64,000 nucleotides of DNA from Acanthosepion lycidas (GCA_963932145.1 OZ010578.1:23211827-23275826); one strand, 5' to 3'; counted from the stretch's first letter, positions 1 to 10,865 are shown. Numbers and translations are program-made. Notes: generated from the sequence alone by a model not told the origin.

Positions 1-46
1 CGAATGAAATAATCATACATAGAATCATTATTAAAATATATGCTGC

Positions 47-92
<46 letters not shown>

Positions 93-154
93 GTATATAT
101 ATATATATATATATGTGTGTACAGGATATATATATATATATATATATATACTGT

Positions 155-185
<31 letters not shown>

Positions 186-186
186 C
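1..186. repeat. Partial foldback end plus composite (TA)n/(GT)n/(CA)n microsatellite
   Basis: Bases 1-48 resemble one arm of the hairpin at 187-296 and end in GCTGCCTAA, directly followed by (TA)n. The same CTGCCTAA or TGCCTAA end recurs at about 311, 4108 and 61612 beside (TA)n. The (TA)n runs from about 48 to 89, followed by short (TA)n, (GT)n and (CA)n blocks to 186. Confidence 0.75.
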
Positions 187-296
187 ACAAAGAAATAATC
201 ACACATAGAATCAATCAGCAATATTAATGCTATTATATATAATATTATAATAGCATTAATATTGCTGATTGATTCTATGTGTGATTATTTCTTTGT
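187..296. repeat. Perfect 51-bp-arm inverted repeat (hairpin)
   Basis: Bases 187-237 are the exact reverse complement of 246-296, with an 8-nt AT spacer. The arm starts ACAAAGAAATAATCACACAT. It is bounded by CA/TA microsatellite on the left and AT-rich DNA ending in CTGCCTAATG on the right. It codes for nothing. A foldback MITE or a microsatellite-linked inverted duplication would fit. Perfect arms imply recent origin or active homogenisation. Confidence 0.9.
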
Positions 297-329
297 ATAT
301 AAATTATATTCTGCCTAATGTTTTATGTT

Positions 330-333
<4 letters not shown>

Positions 334-388
<55 letters not shown>
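334..388. repeat. (TA)n microsatellite
   Basis: Uninterrupted AT dinucleotide tract following ATGTTTATAAATA. Confidence 0.95.
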
Positions 389-390
<2 letters not shown>

Positions 391-397
391 TATACAC

Positions 398-782
398 GAC
401 TCTCCCGTCGAATTCGACGTATGAGGCTCAAGCAGATCAGTTCCTAGGAAACCGGCATCCCGACAACAGCACATGAGATTTGATTATAGTGGTGAAGGTT
501 TCGTGCAGGACCAACCACAATTTTTGACGGGCCGAACAGAGACACCTGTTGCACTACGTGCCACAAGGTCCCCAAACGACCCTCTGCACGTTTTGAATTC
601 AGAGTTGTCCTTCTAGACTAGTTGCCATGCAAGTCTAAATAACCCAGCCTGTCCTCCTATTTACCCATACCTGGGGGGAGAAGAAAAGTATTAGCACGTA
701 AGTGAATGTAATGGATTCGGCTGGAATTCAAACTCGGCTCTCCGATTCCTCAATCCAAGCCACTATCGATTACTCCACCTTG
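398..782 (-). mobile_element. SINE family B (tRNA-headed), full-length type copy
   Basis: The right part, read on the minus strand, has a tRNA-like head with a degenerate B box (GAGTTTGAATTCCAGCC). The middle carries a core around TTCAGAGTTGTCCTTCTAGA. The same head and core recur at 44995-45285, and core pieces recur near 24421, 25360 and 29820. Multi-copy dispersal plus a tRNA-like promoter supports a tRNA-derived SINE. Octopus tRNA-derived SINE families are known, but I cannot assign a named one. Confidence 0.65.
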
Positions 783-832
<50 letters not shown>

Positions 833-866
833 TCCCTCTAGTCACAAATATTTGACGTACAGTATA

Positions 867-911
<45 letters not shown>
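783..911. repeat. (CT)n and (TA)n microsatellites at the SINE-B end
   Basis: (CT)n at about 783-828 directly abuts the SINE head, then CCCTCTCCCTCTA, then (TA)n at about 869-911. The long reading frames here (poly-SLS, poly-YI) are translated microsatellite. Confidence 0.95.
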
Positions 912-912
<1 letters not shown>

Positions 913-1118
913 AATGAGTTATGAAGAAAAATAAATTCTGGTATTTTTACTTTTCTGTTGCTTGATTTTATTTGCTTAATCATAATTTTCCAAATACCAC
1001 CTCAATTGAAAGGAACAATTCTTAATGTCGAAAGTACTTCGTAGGCCTACTATAAACACAGGTCAAAAACATTATATTACATGGTCAAACTTTATTGAAT
1101 CCATTCTTAAAGAATCTC

Positions 1119-1402
1119 ATGACATTACATTATTCGGACTATTGTCCTCATCTTTATCGCCATATTTATTACAACGATTCGGTCATTGTACGCTCCGGCC
1201 TCATTCAGGTTGTTGGAATGTTGAACTGAACCCTTTATTTAGCTCACTGGGGTAAACTGTTCTAGTTCCACGAGCCATGTCTAATGGATGTCAGTTTTCT
1301 CCTGTTAATTCCCGTCTCCAAGTTCTCCACTGCCTTAATCGGGTATTGAACTCACACTCTTTGGGTCGTGCCACTTTCTCTAACACCTTTATCCACTGTT
1401 AG
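1119..1402 (-). mobile_element. SINE family A, copy 1
   Basis: On the minus strand the order is a tRNA-like head with the B-box-like GAGTTCAATACCCG, a middle with a conserved TGGAACTAGAACAGT segment, then a 3' tail with GAAGGCCGGAGCGTAC-type sequence ending near ATTGTCCTCATC (plus-strand sense). About ten copies of this family occur in the window in both orientations. Confidence 0.8.
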
Positions 1403-2349
1403 TTAGGCGTTAGTTAAATCCAATGACCGGACCCAAAGAGTTATACACGGAGTCACCTCAGAAAGTCAAAAGATCTATGATTGACCGAGTTGGTTCTCTT
1501 AATGTGTAGAATCGGGCCTCAAAAATGTCATAATATCTGCCAACAGGTACTAACACCAGTGGAATGCATACCACACAATCGGGTAACAGAAAAGTAGAGA
1601 AACACCCGATTTACGAGGAGCTAAGACAAAATCTTTTGCAATTTTACAAGAATACTGAACGTTTGATACAGTCGAGGTTAACATAACAGTGTCCAGTAGT
1701 GAATAAACAATTATTTTACGCATGATAAAATAAGTTTTGTATTTGTATCAGACGTACTAACGTAACACTGCAATCATATTACGTTTACGACACCATTACA
1801 CTTGAAAAAATTGTCAAATTAAATTCTACTGACAGCAGGCGGCTTGAAGTCATTTGGGAGAATGAAAATTATCTCAGTAAATATTACTTTTCTGCTTTGT
1901 TGTTGCGCTCAGCTTGTGATGAACATTTTTGTATGTCTCTTTATTCAAATAATTTATTCTTCGTTTAATCATTGACTTTCAATTCTCTTTTTAATTCGTA
2001 CATACTTTCGTATTTCTTTTCTCGGTCGATTGCAAAAAAATGAAGCTGGAAAATGATTTATATATCTTCGAGAATAAACTCAATTTCGTGCTCCGACCTA
2101 AAAAAAAATTCGGCATATTCCACCTGTGCAAAAGATTTATATTTGACTAAACTTTCGTCACTTTCCAATGATTAGTTTTAGAATTGTTGTTTTTTTTTAT
2201 TTGCACCAAATTTTCAAAGTATAATGAGCGCGTAAGTTATTTGAGGATTCATTGAAAAGCGTAAGAAAAACAACCCCATCTTACAAACAACTAAATCTAT
2301 TGATACAAAACTTGGTCCACAGATACAGTAACGGTTTCCTTACATGTTT
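1403..2349. other. AT-rich stretch without recognised gene
   Basis: I see no coding similarity, repeat family or RNA gene. Poly(A) and poly(T) runs near 2034, 2100 and 2190 are unremarkable. Confidence 0.5.
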
Positions 2350-3240
2350 ATCAACTTCAGCCACAATAATGCCTTCAATGCTGAAATAGAATCGTTGACA
2401 TGCATGTGCCACATAATCTGTATTGATATTGAACATTGTCCTGTAATGACGGCTTCAGGGAATCAGTTGTAGTGTGGGAACGTTGATTAGTATCCCGTTC
2501 AACAACGCTCGACGTGTAATCGTTAAGGGGATTTGGTGGCAGGTGGTCGTGGTGATTGGCCGCCAATTTTGTAAGCAAGTGCAGAGACCTACTGAAACAT
2601 ATACAGCCTTCTAATCGCATACAAAGTCTATGCAGGGATTCCATGACCTTGGTTTTATAACTGTTTCCAGGACCTCAGTGTAGCTAACTGCATTCAGCCG
2701 AAGAGCTTGTTGAACGAAGTGGTGTAGAATGACATGTTCTTCATTAATCAGCAGCCCTAAAACAATCTCAAAATTGGTAAACTTACTTTCCGTGCATAAC
2801 ATGGGAGACATGAGCAATATCAGCTGATAATCATTTCGGAGTAACCGTTGTTCTTGTGTGTATGTGTGTGTGTGTGTGCGCGCTCGCGCGTGCAGGCATG
2901 AACTTCCCTTTCCTCCTCATCATGTATGCGTTGAATTGAAGCTCCTCACGCACCACATTACGGATTGCACCCTGGAACACCTGCAGATCTCTGGCAATGG
3001 CACTCGTGTTCTGCAGCCGCTGTACGAATTGTGGTGTCCTGATAGTGTCCAAACACAGTGAAATTCTTTTCATATTTCGCTACAGTCGATACATCCCCGC
3101 TGGAGGTTTCTAACTCCTTCTGAACTTCTGGTTCTCGTAAAACGACCTGACGACTTTCAAAGAAACACATCGCTCAGCTTTGCTTATATCACAATGCTTC
3201 CAGCATGTCCTTTTGTCTCATGCGTTTACATGATAGTTTT
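2350..3240 (-). pseudogene. Tc1/mariner-superfamily transposase relic
   Basis: Minus-strand frames, in order, recall the animal mariner-like transposase with an HTH/linker followed by a DDE domain. A segment with ARDLQVFQGAIRNVVREELQ (about 2935-2995) matches the second HTH and linker. YTEVLETVIKP (about 2655-2690) matches the core after the second catalytic region. SVVERDTNQ and DSLKPSL (about 2440-2500) match the C-terminal SVVER motif. Frameshifts and stops separate the pieces. A (GT)n/(CG)n run at 2857-2895 has expanded inside the former coding region. No intact DDE triad can be read. Family membership is by remembered motif similarity. Confidence 0.7.
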
Positions 3241-3439
3241 CCACTTAATGCTCTGAAGAGATAAAACCTCATCAATGCATTTGTCACTGGTTCACAATCA
3301 CATATGCTCACATAATTTACGCATTACGTATATAAGTGTAGGTATACGTGAGTGAAAAAGAGATAAAGTTCCTGTGTGTCTGTATGCATATTACATGACA
3401 CCAGTGAATTTCCGTATTACGCAGAGTTCCTACAGCGCC

Positions 3440-3440
<1 letters not shown>
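3241..3440. other. Spacer between transposase relic and foldback element
   Basis: AT-rich, no recognised feature. It runs into the (TA)n at 3442. Confidence 0.4.
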
Positions 3441-3506
<66 letters not shown>

Positions 3507-4110
3507 TATTGATGCATGTTCCATTAAATAATATAGACAAGTTTTGTCTATTTATTTTAAGTAAGTTCCTTTCATATTGTCTGCTAAGCTTAATAACATT
3601 ATAATTGAAAGACATATACATAAAACAGTTGAAACCTAACCTGAACAAAATAAACTACGAAATCTTCACAAATATTCTTAAATGCTTATAATTTATAACA
3701 GAAGCCATTGGTTTATATCAACGGCTTCCCATACTTAATAATTCTCGTTTTCACTCTCGCTTGGTCAGGTGTGACGTCACGAGCTGCGACGCGATTTTCG
3801 CTTCCGCGTCACCAATACACGAGTTAGTCGTTGCTTTGACATTTTTCATGCAACAAAAACAGACTATCATTATCGTTTTGTCCGTGTATTGGTTGATATA
3901 TTGTAAACTTACTGTCATCTTTGATAATGGCTTATGTAAGCTGAAAGCTTAGACTGGATTTAAACATGTATCAATATGGTTATTTCCTTTTGTCTTTCAA
4001 TGATAATGTTATTAAGTTTAGCAGACAATATGAAAGGAACTTACTTAAAATAAATAGACACAAATTGTCTATATTATTTAATGAAACATGCATCAACGAA
4101 AAATTTATGC

Positions 4111-4172
<62 letters not shown>
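3441..4172. mobile_element. Foldback element, copy 1, bounded by (TA)n on both sides
   Basis: Arms at 3511-3614 and 3991-4094 are near-perfect reverse complements of about 104 bp. The arm starts GATGCATGTTCCATTAAATA. The unpaired centre of about 376 bp contains a small hairpin (GCCATTGGTTTATATCAACGG near 3705), a GC-rich core at 3769-3810, and a conserved block reading TTTGATAATGGCTTATGTAA. Outside both arms lie long (TA)n tracts (about 3442-3510 and 4114-4172). A second copy is at 60791-61690. There is no coding capacity, so it is non-autonomous. Confidence 0.8.
3769..3810. promoter_or_regulatory. 42-nt conserved core with CRE-type palindrome TGACGTCA
   Basis: Identical over 42 nt to 61307-61348 in the other foldback copy, while the surroundings have diverged. 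It holds the full CRE/ATF palindrome TGACGTCA at 3772-3779, followed by CpG-rich GAGCTGCGACGCGATTTTCG. CREB/ATF factors bind this palindrome. Function here is inference. Confidence 0.4.
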
Positions 4173-4177
<5 letters not shown>

Positions 4178-4445
4178 AAAAGACTTTTTATATAAATATT
4201 TAGAAAACGAATCTTGGATGTTGTCATTTATTTACTTTTTATCTTTGCTTATTGTCTAAAAACTTCTGCTCAATTACCTCGCATTTTCAAAAGACAAAAC
4301 TGAATTAACAAGAAAAAGCATCTGAATTTTTTTTCTTTTTAACTGTGAACCGATATTTACTCTATCCATAGATTCTCTACAAAATATTTTTTCGTTTTTG
4401 ACTTTGTGTTATAACTCGACTAACAATCCGTAAGTTCTGTCTACA

Positions 4446-4775
4446 ACTTCTTCTGTGTGCCGTGTTCCTTCAAGACATAGTCGACCATGACTTTCCGCAA
4501 TTTCCTGCCCTTTTTAGCTCTTAATAAATTTTATCGTTTTCTTATCTCTCCTAAACCTTGTCGAGCCATCTATTTACTCAAGATGGCTAGTTCAGCTATG
4601 CGTTATTTTCCTCTTTACTTCATTCTTTCGATCTATCCTTGTGAATATCAAATTTTGCAAGCCCTCTTTCCCTACTAAGTACCCTAGTAATTTCAACTGT
4701 CTCTTCTTGGTGTTAAGTAAAACTTCGTCGTTGCTCACATGTATTCTCAGCATCCTTCTGTAGAACCACATATAT
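4446..4775 (-). pseudogene. RTE/BovB-like LINE, C-terminal and 3' end fragment
   Basis: Minus-strand translation gives shifted pieces of the LINE C-terminal tail (a RRMLR-type motif near 4745, then LKFLGxxMRKEG-like and GRQR-like segments). It ends with the family's 3' UTR, a diverged GATCATGGCC-like run. Similar tails occur at 10.5, 23.3, 28.1, 51.7 and 62.6 kb. Short, frameshifted and inactive. Confidence 0.65.
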
Positions 4776-4859
4776 ATATCCTACCTCAAGTCCACCACTC
4801 ACTACCATATATAACGACCGGTATATGGGTTCAGAAATCTTTTTTTTTTCTAATGAATT

Positions 4860-6880
4860 TCTTAATACATTCCTCTGTACATCTTGTTTTCAGTATTCCC
4901 TGTGAGTGTCATTTTTTCCAAACCCTCTTTCATCATTAAGTGGCCTTGAAAGTTCATCTGTCTTTTCCTGATTTTAAGTATAATTGTCCTTTTTCTTTCC
5001 ACTTTCTCTAAAATTTCAACCTTGCTCCTACGGAGAGATTGTCCAGCATTCACTGCCAAATAGGTGGGACGATATTACACTAGAGTTTAGTACATTATCT
5101 TTGTTTCATAAAATTTTCTTGTTTTTAGTACTATACTTAGCATTTTGGAGACATTTTTCTCTATCTCATTGCACCTTTCAGTGTTGTACTCTCCGTACTT
5201 TGTTGAAACACTTCCCAGATATTTAAATTGGTATACTTACTTGACTTTGGAATCTCCAATTTCAAATTTGCATGTCTGGCTCTTATTTTTCCTGACAGCC
5301 ATATATTCTGTCTTCTTGCACCTGGTATTTAGTTCTTTTTTCTCGCTTTCCTTCACTAGTTTCTGTGGGAGGTATTGTAGTTTCCTTCCTGTGTTTGCTA
5401 TCAACAGCGTGCAATATGCATATTTTATTTTTAAGACTGTAGCCACCAACGATGAATTCTTTTAGGACTTCTAATCCTTTCAGAATTGCCTCACTGTATG
5501 TATCATTTTCTATCCGTATGCAGATGGTTTGGTCCAAGTATAAGTTCTGGGTTATTCTAATATCTTTCAGCAATATATCAAGGTCCCCTAGAAATTTCAA
5601 CGTTTTCCCATAATCATTAAAACATAGGCATGCATCCTTTTGCATTGCTTTTCGGATATCACGATGAGCATAAATATCGGCTTCTTTCTTCCAGTGTCTT
5701 TAACGAACCCGCACTGCTTTTTTCCTATTTCTGGTCTGATTCCTCCGCACGCTCTATTCATCAGAATTCGGATAACTTTAATTATATGGCTCATTAAGTT
5801 GATTGTCTTTGGCAGTGCTATGAAAATAAATCTACTTAGGCCTTCCAGTATACCATCACAGTTGTAGATTTTATTTATTAGTTCTTTAATCTAGTTAATA
5901 TCGAAATCATCTAAGGCTGCCAGTATCTTTATTACAATTCCGCCTGGCCCTGTTGCTTTTTTTTCTGTTCAATTTCCTCAGTGCTGATTTCACTTCATAT
6001 TTTAATATTTTTAGTCCTTCGATATTTCTGTCTATTGTTGGTTGTTCTCTTTCGTTATGGAAGAGTTTTCCTATGTATTTGTTCCAAATCTGAAGTATTT
6101 TCTCTAATATTAGTGTCTTGTCCTTGGAATTTATGTATCCTGTTGATGAGAATGTCTTCTGTCCTATTATTTGTCTTATTTTTATACATATCTGTTTTAT
6201 CTGTGCTATTCATTATTTCTATTTCTGCACATATTTCGTTGAGTCATTCCTCTTTAGCCCGCCTGCATTTGTTTGTATTTTCTTTGTGTAGAGTCCTATA
6301 TTCTATGCCATAATTTGACAATGTTTTGTCTCCTTTTCATCATGTCGAGTTTTATCTAGTTTTCTTGGGGATGATCGCGATTGCTGCTATTACTAAAGCT
6401 TCTCTTAATGTTCCCTACTTCGAATTTCCATTCTTATTTTGTTCATTGTATCTGCTTTTAACACTGTCTACATATTTTCCTTCATATTCGGTTCATTCAA
6501 GATTTTTCATTGAGATATGACGTTGTCTGTTGTACAGTACAACTTCTTAGTTTCTTCTATACTCTGTGCTGACTGTGCACAACTATGGTGGATATTTAAA
6601 AAGATTTTTCTTTCAGCTTAACTATATTAATTTTTTTTCAGATAGTTGTTAGTGTCTGAGAACACATTTCTTCATGTATTGGTCTAATATCAGACCTATT
6701 CCTCTCTCATTTTTCTCTGCGCCTATATATAAGTCTCTGTGTTTGCCAATGAAGGCATTTCCATTGTTTGCTCACCTCATTTCGCCTATGACTAAAATAT
6801 TAACCTTTAACCTATTCGTTTCCTGCTTTCTATTTTCTAACAGGTCAAATTGATTTAGTGTTCTATACAGATAACTACTT
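4860..6880 (-). pseudogene. RTE/BovB-like LINE relic (APE endonuclease plus reverse transcriptase)
   Basis: The longest LINE relic here, read right to left. About 6880-6650 resembles the N-terminal AP-like endonuclease (NILVIGEMR, then ERGIGLIL). About 5790-5690 has the RT finger segment (ILMNRACGGIRPEIGKK). About 5645-5480 has palm pieces (CFNDY, DIRITQNLYLDQT). Near 5400 the YADDT catalytic box reads YAYCT. About 5370-5240 has KESEKK and CKKTEYM. About 5000-4870 has RKRQMNFQGHLMMKEG. Many frameshifts, and the endonuclease middle is missing. The 'craniofacial development protein 2-like' style of gene label usually marks this family. Class assignment is from motif memory. Confidence 0.75.
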
Positions 6881-7539
6881 TCTGCTTGGTGCTAACAGTC
6901 GCTTGATAACGATTCAGTGACACCTGTTGCTCATGTCCTCTCTTACCGAGCGAATGATCAGTTTCAAGGAGTTTGACCTCCACTACACTGTTGGCTTTAC
7001 TAACAATCGCTGTATTACCCGTTCAGATGACACCTATTACACATGTTCCACATTACCTGGCGTGGGTTATTTCCCATATAATTCCCATAGATTTAACCCC
7101 CTTCACACCGTTACTTTTTATTATAATATTGTTAAGAGTCATGAGGTTACAACACTGAGCTATAATTATTTAATAAGAAAGTTGGCTTATCGTCACGCCA
7201 CACTAAAAACAAGCAGTCCTTGTATGAAGTTAAGCAGTGATGAGCTTAAAATTAACTTAGATCAGTGATACCAGTTAGTAATAACATATATTGTGAGTAA
7301 TCTAAGCCCTTATGTCACGCAAAGTGGCGTAACTAACCTGTTCAAATAATCTATAGAACAGTGTCAATATGTTATCCTAGAATTTTAAACAGTTTTATAA
7401 ACACCGGTGATTGATTGGTTAATATGTTTTTCTTATCAGCCTTTTGCAGTTTATTTAAAGCCAGAATTTTTTTTTTTTAATTTTAAGAATTTCTTGGAGA
7501 TAATAATGATTTACTAATTAACCTATAGTTGGGGAGAAG
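6881..7539. other. Stretch upstream of the LINE relic, weak internal repetition
   Basis: Two diverged copies of a segment around GACACCTGTTGCTCATGT (about 6920) and GACACCTATTACACATGT (about 7028) suggest an old duplication of about 110 bp. A 113-codon plus-strand frame spans it but resembles no protein I know. Confidence 0.35.
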
Positions 7540-7645
7540 AGGTGAATTCATACCTTTTCCACGAGCATTTGCGTATAAATAAATAATACAAACCCGACTG
7601 GAACTAGAACTCAGCTCTCCTAGTTGTTATCCATTATACTACCTG
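7540..7645 (-). mobile_element. SINE tRNA-head fragment (B-like)
   Basis: CCCGACTGGAACTAGAACTC followed by GCTCTCC and a TTATACTACC stretch matches, in the same orientation, the heads at 690-782 and 8610-8830. On the minus strand it reads as a degenerate tRNA A and B box pair. Confidence 0.5.
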
Positions 7646-8300
7646 TACATCCAAGCAGTATCTGCTATTCCCAAGTGCTCGACCATCTAGGTACAAGGAA
7701 AAGATCGATATTACTTAAATTTGATGATAGTAGGAGAATTGGTGTTTCAATGTGATATGGCCGTAAGCCTAAAAACGCTCGTGAAATGTGTTGACTGAGT
7801 TGTTGCGTAATTCATAAAGTTCCATTCCAGAATTTCAGATTTTGGAGAAATGTTTAAACTATTTCAAGCTGCTGGAGAATTCTTAAAATAAGGCAAATGC
7901 TTCATACATAGAACTTCATATATTGCTGAGAAAATGGAAAGCCTCACTATAAATAACAGCAAAACTGCAGGGCTTAAATCGATAAATTTTTATTGATTAA
8001 AAAATATTTTCGCAGATGTACAAACTTTTATTAGAGCAATAAAAACATAGATATTAAAAGGACATTTGTAACAGATATATATATATATTTCTAACAATAG
8101 ATATATATTACCGTCAGTTAATAATTGACTGATTCATTTTACGGCTTATTACGGATTAATTAAAACCAGAAAATATTTTTATTTTCTAAGATATTTTTAG
8201 ATAATAAGGATTTGTCTATATTTCTGATAGGAAAAATTTTAATTATTTACAATATTTACACTGTTCAGACTGCTGTGTTCATCTTTATTGCTATATTCCC
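7646..8300. other. AT-rich stretch without recognised gene
   Basis: No coding or repeat similarity seen apart from short TA runs near 8078 and 8101. Confidence 0.5.
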
Positions 8301-8602
8301 AAGGAGACATGGATAAAAGCATTGGTTGAATCCAGTGACTTAACACAAAGAGTTGTGAGTTCAATACCTGGCTACAGCTGAGGTAAACAAAAAACTTGTA
8401 GAGATGAGTTAAAAGTGAGATAACTGATACTGAGGCGGCATGGCACGTAGAACTAGAACAATCTACCCCGGTGGACGAAATGAAGGGTTCAGTTGGAAAT
8501 TCAAATCACCTGACAAAGGCTGGACCGTACAACAGCCGAAACGTTGTGAATAGGACAACGAAGATTAGGACAACAGTCCGAACGATGATTTAGTGATCTA
8601 AT
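8301..8602 (+). mobile_element. SINE family A, copy 2
   Basis: Head at about 8310-8370 (GATAAAAGCATTGGTTGAAT, then GTGAGTTCAATACCTGG), middle with CACGTAGAACTAGAACAATC, tail at about 8510-8600. In the tail, stem bases GGCT/AGCC replace the usual GGCC/GGCC, a compensatory pair change. Confidence 0.8.
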
Positions 8603-8609
8603 TCTTAGT

Positions 8610-8830
8610 AATTAACCCATGGTGGAGAAGAGGGCATTTTCGCGTGGGTAAATATAACGAACCCGACTGAAATTTGAACGCTGCGATCCGATTAAAATAA
8701 TTTCAAGCCATTGTCAGTTACACCAGCCATACATCCAAGCTTTCAGCAAGTGGTATTCTAGTGACTGACGTTGCTTAACTTCGGTGATCGTCCGGGAACT
8801 AGCATTTCAACGCTATGTAAGTAACGTAAA
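8610..8830 (-). mobile_element. SINE with tRNA-like head (B-like), partial
   Basis: AACCCGACTGAAATTTGAAC and TTACACCAGCCATACATCCA match the 7540 and 690 heads. The minus strand reads GTTCAAATTTCAGTCGGGTT, a B-box-like element. It directly follows the family A copy. Confidence 0.5.
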
Positions 8831-8984
8831 TTAGTAATACTGAATTATAATGACAATTAAAAATCAGTTTTTTTTTTATCTTCTCCCATTAGAACAAAAA
8901 TCAAGAAAAAATGTTCACAGCGACTAAAATGATATTTTTTCCTCAATTTCTACTTTGATGAAAAAAGACCAATAAACTTATTTA

Positions 8985-9159
8985 GATTATTCTGACTGTT
9001 ATCCTCATATTCATTGTCATATTCACAACGTTTCGGCCGTTGTATGTTCCGGGCTTCTTCAGCCATGCCTCTTCCCTTTAATTCAACTCTTTAAGTTTTG
9101 TTTTTAACCACTGCTGTAGACTGGCATTGACCTCACAACTCTTGGGTCTAGTCACTGGG
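8985..9159 (-). mobile_element. SINE family A, copy 3 (left half of a head-to-head pair)
   Basis: Starts with the tail in antisense (CACAACGTTTCGGCCGTTGT) and ends with the head in antisense at the CTTGGGTCTAGTCACTGGG junction, where copy 4 begins in the opposite direction. The middle segment is shorter than in full copies. Confidence 0.8.
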
Positions 9160-9432
9160 TTCAGTGGATAAATGCGTTGTTTAGATCCAGTGACTAGACC
9201 CAAAGTGTTGCGACCAGGCTACAGTTGTGGTGAACTAAAAACTTGGGTTAAAGGGAAGCAACTAAGACATCTGGAAGAGGCATGAAAATAGAACACTCTA
9301 TCCCGGTGGACGAAATAAAGTGTTAGGTTCGAAATTCCAATCCTTTGAAGAAGGACGCAGCTTACAACGACCGGAACGTTGTGAATATGGCAATGAAAAT
9401 GAGGATAACATTTCGACTAATGTAAATAATCT
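9160..9432 (+). mobile_element. SINE family A, copy 4 (right half of a head-to-head pair)
   Basis: Head begins TTCAGTGGATAAATGCGTTG; tail with GGAACGTTGTGAATATGGCA near 9376. The two heads meet, so CCAGTGACTAGACCCAAAG (about 9191) is the complement of the matching stretch just left of the junction. Confidence 0.8.
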
Positions 9433-9655
9433 AAATAATCATAATACCTCATTTCAGGGATATAGACAGATACTAATAAACTTGTTTAGCTGTTTTTAAA
9501 TGTTATGTTTTACCATTACCAATTTACGGTAATATATATTTTTTGTTATCCCCTTTCCTGTTTTGATTCTCCTTTTAATGTGTCGTTTTTTATTGCACAA
9601 ATATTTGAACAATACTTCATCTGAATACATATGTTAACAAATGACACCATTTCAT

Positions 9656-10220
9656 ACGACATCTTTGTGCAAATTAATTGAAACAACCTCTTTAGTTTCC
9701 TTTCTTTCACAACACAGTCAGTTTTAGACCCACTGGAGTGACAGGTTGTAATCGATTTCTATTTTTTTCTCAGATTAGCTCATTTTCAGTAGTGTGCAGT
9801 AATATGAATCTATTTTCGGGGTGTATAATGAAATTTGTTTGGCCTTGAAAATTATTGCGTCATCTGTGATTGCATCAGATTTTTAGCACGTTCAGACACT
9901 GTCGACTGTCGATTATTTGTCCTACAGCCATTTTCTGCGATTGACCCTACTCCAAGGAAGCGTACGGCAATTGTAACTCTGCACGAACACACTGGCAAGT
10001 TTTACCAGTGACCAACTCAACGTACTACAGACCGGCCCGGAATCTCTCCTGATTTAAACCCAATCGAGAATTTGTGGTCAATCTGCAAGGAACAACTTCG
10101 TAGAATGGACATACGAAGTACTAACATGTGCACTGGGTCATGTTTTATTGGAAAAATACGAAAAAAAAGTAAATAATAATGGAATTATTCGTTTTGTTTC
10201 AATTTTCCCAAGGGTGTAGC
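9656..10220 (+). mobile_element. Internally deleted Tc1-type transposon
   Basis: Around 9946-10005 the plus strand reads TPRKRTAIVTLHEHTGK, the N-terminal HTH type of Tc1 transposases. It passes through a stop (TGA near 10008) directly to the C-terminal DDE end GISPDLNPIENLW and KEQLRRMD (about 10040-10110). The catalytic middle is absent. Candidate terminal repeats are AATTAATTGAAACAACC near 9672 and its counterpart GTTTCAATTTTCCC near 10197. A classic internal-deletion, non-autonomous derivative. Confidence 0.7.
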
Positions 10221-10454
10221 ATTTTCAACAGTTATTTTTATAGAAAATTATCAACTAGTAATTTTTACAAGATGTAACATTGTCAACGATTATTATCTTT
10301 AGTAAATAAGCATTCTAAATCATCAAAAAAAATTGTGTAATATTTGACACATCTTAATTTGACTTGCTTTATTTAGTCCAGTAGTTTGAGTAAAATTAAT
10401 AGTATCTTGGATTTTTATCAGATGAGCATTCATTTCTTCATTATTCATTTTTAG

Positions 10455-10865
10455 ATAGCATTTCTTTCATATCTGTCCTCTTGTATGGCAATGAGTGCTG
10501 AACAATCTTCTCAAATATGAAGAAACGTGAATCAACATAAACGTAGTTCTACAGAAGGATGCTGAGGATACCAGTGACCGAACATGTAAGCAACGACAAA
10601 GTTTTAGAAAAAAAAGGAAACTTATACTTAACATAGGGAAGAGACAGTTGAGGTTTCTAGGGCACATAATGAGGAAGGAGGGCTTAGAAAATCTAATACT
10701 CACAGGACAGATAGAAGGCAAGAGAGACAGAGGAAACTGCGCATGACATGGACGGTGAAACGCTTTAGAAGAAATAACAAAAAAAAAACAAAGCTTATTA
10801 AGATCCACAAGGGGCAGGAAGTTGTGGTGAGCCATGATCTTCCACATTCCTGGGAGGACACTGCA
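10455..10865 (+). pseudogene. RTE/BovB-like LINE, C-terminal fragment
   Basis: Plus-strand frames give LLYGNEC, then FYRRMLRIPVTEHVSNDKVL, then pieces of the RRQLxFLGHxMRKEGLxN tail with a run of A breaking frame near 10610. It ends near the family 3' terminus (GGACACTGCACATAAAGAAT). No catalytic core is present. Confidence 0.75.

Noticed and set aside
702..983. Long open frames of YIYI, SLSL and RERE residues here and at similar places (3317, 13626, 20509, 23316, 30806, 38173, 45206, 59720)
   Set aside because: They are translations of dinucleotide or triplet microsatellites.
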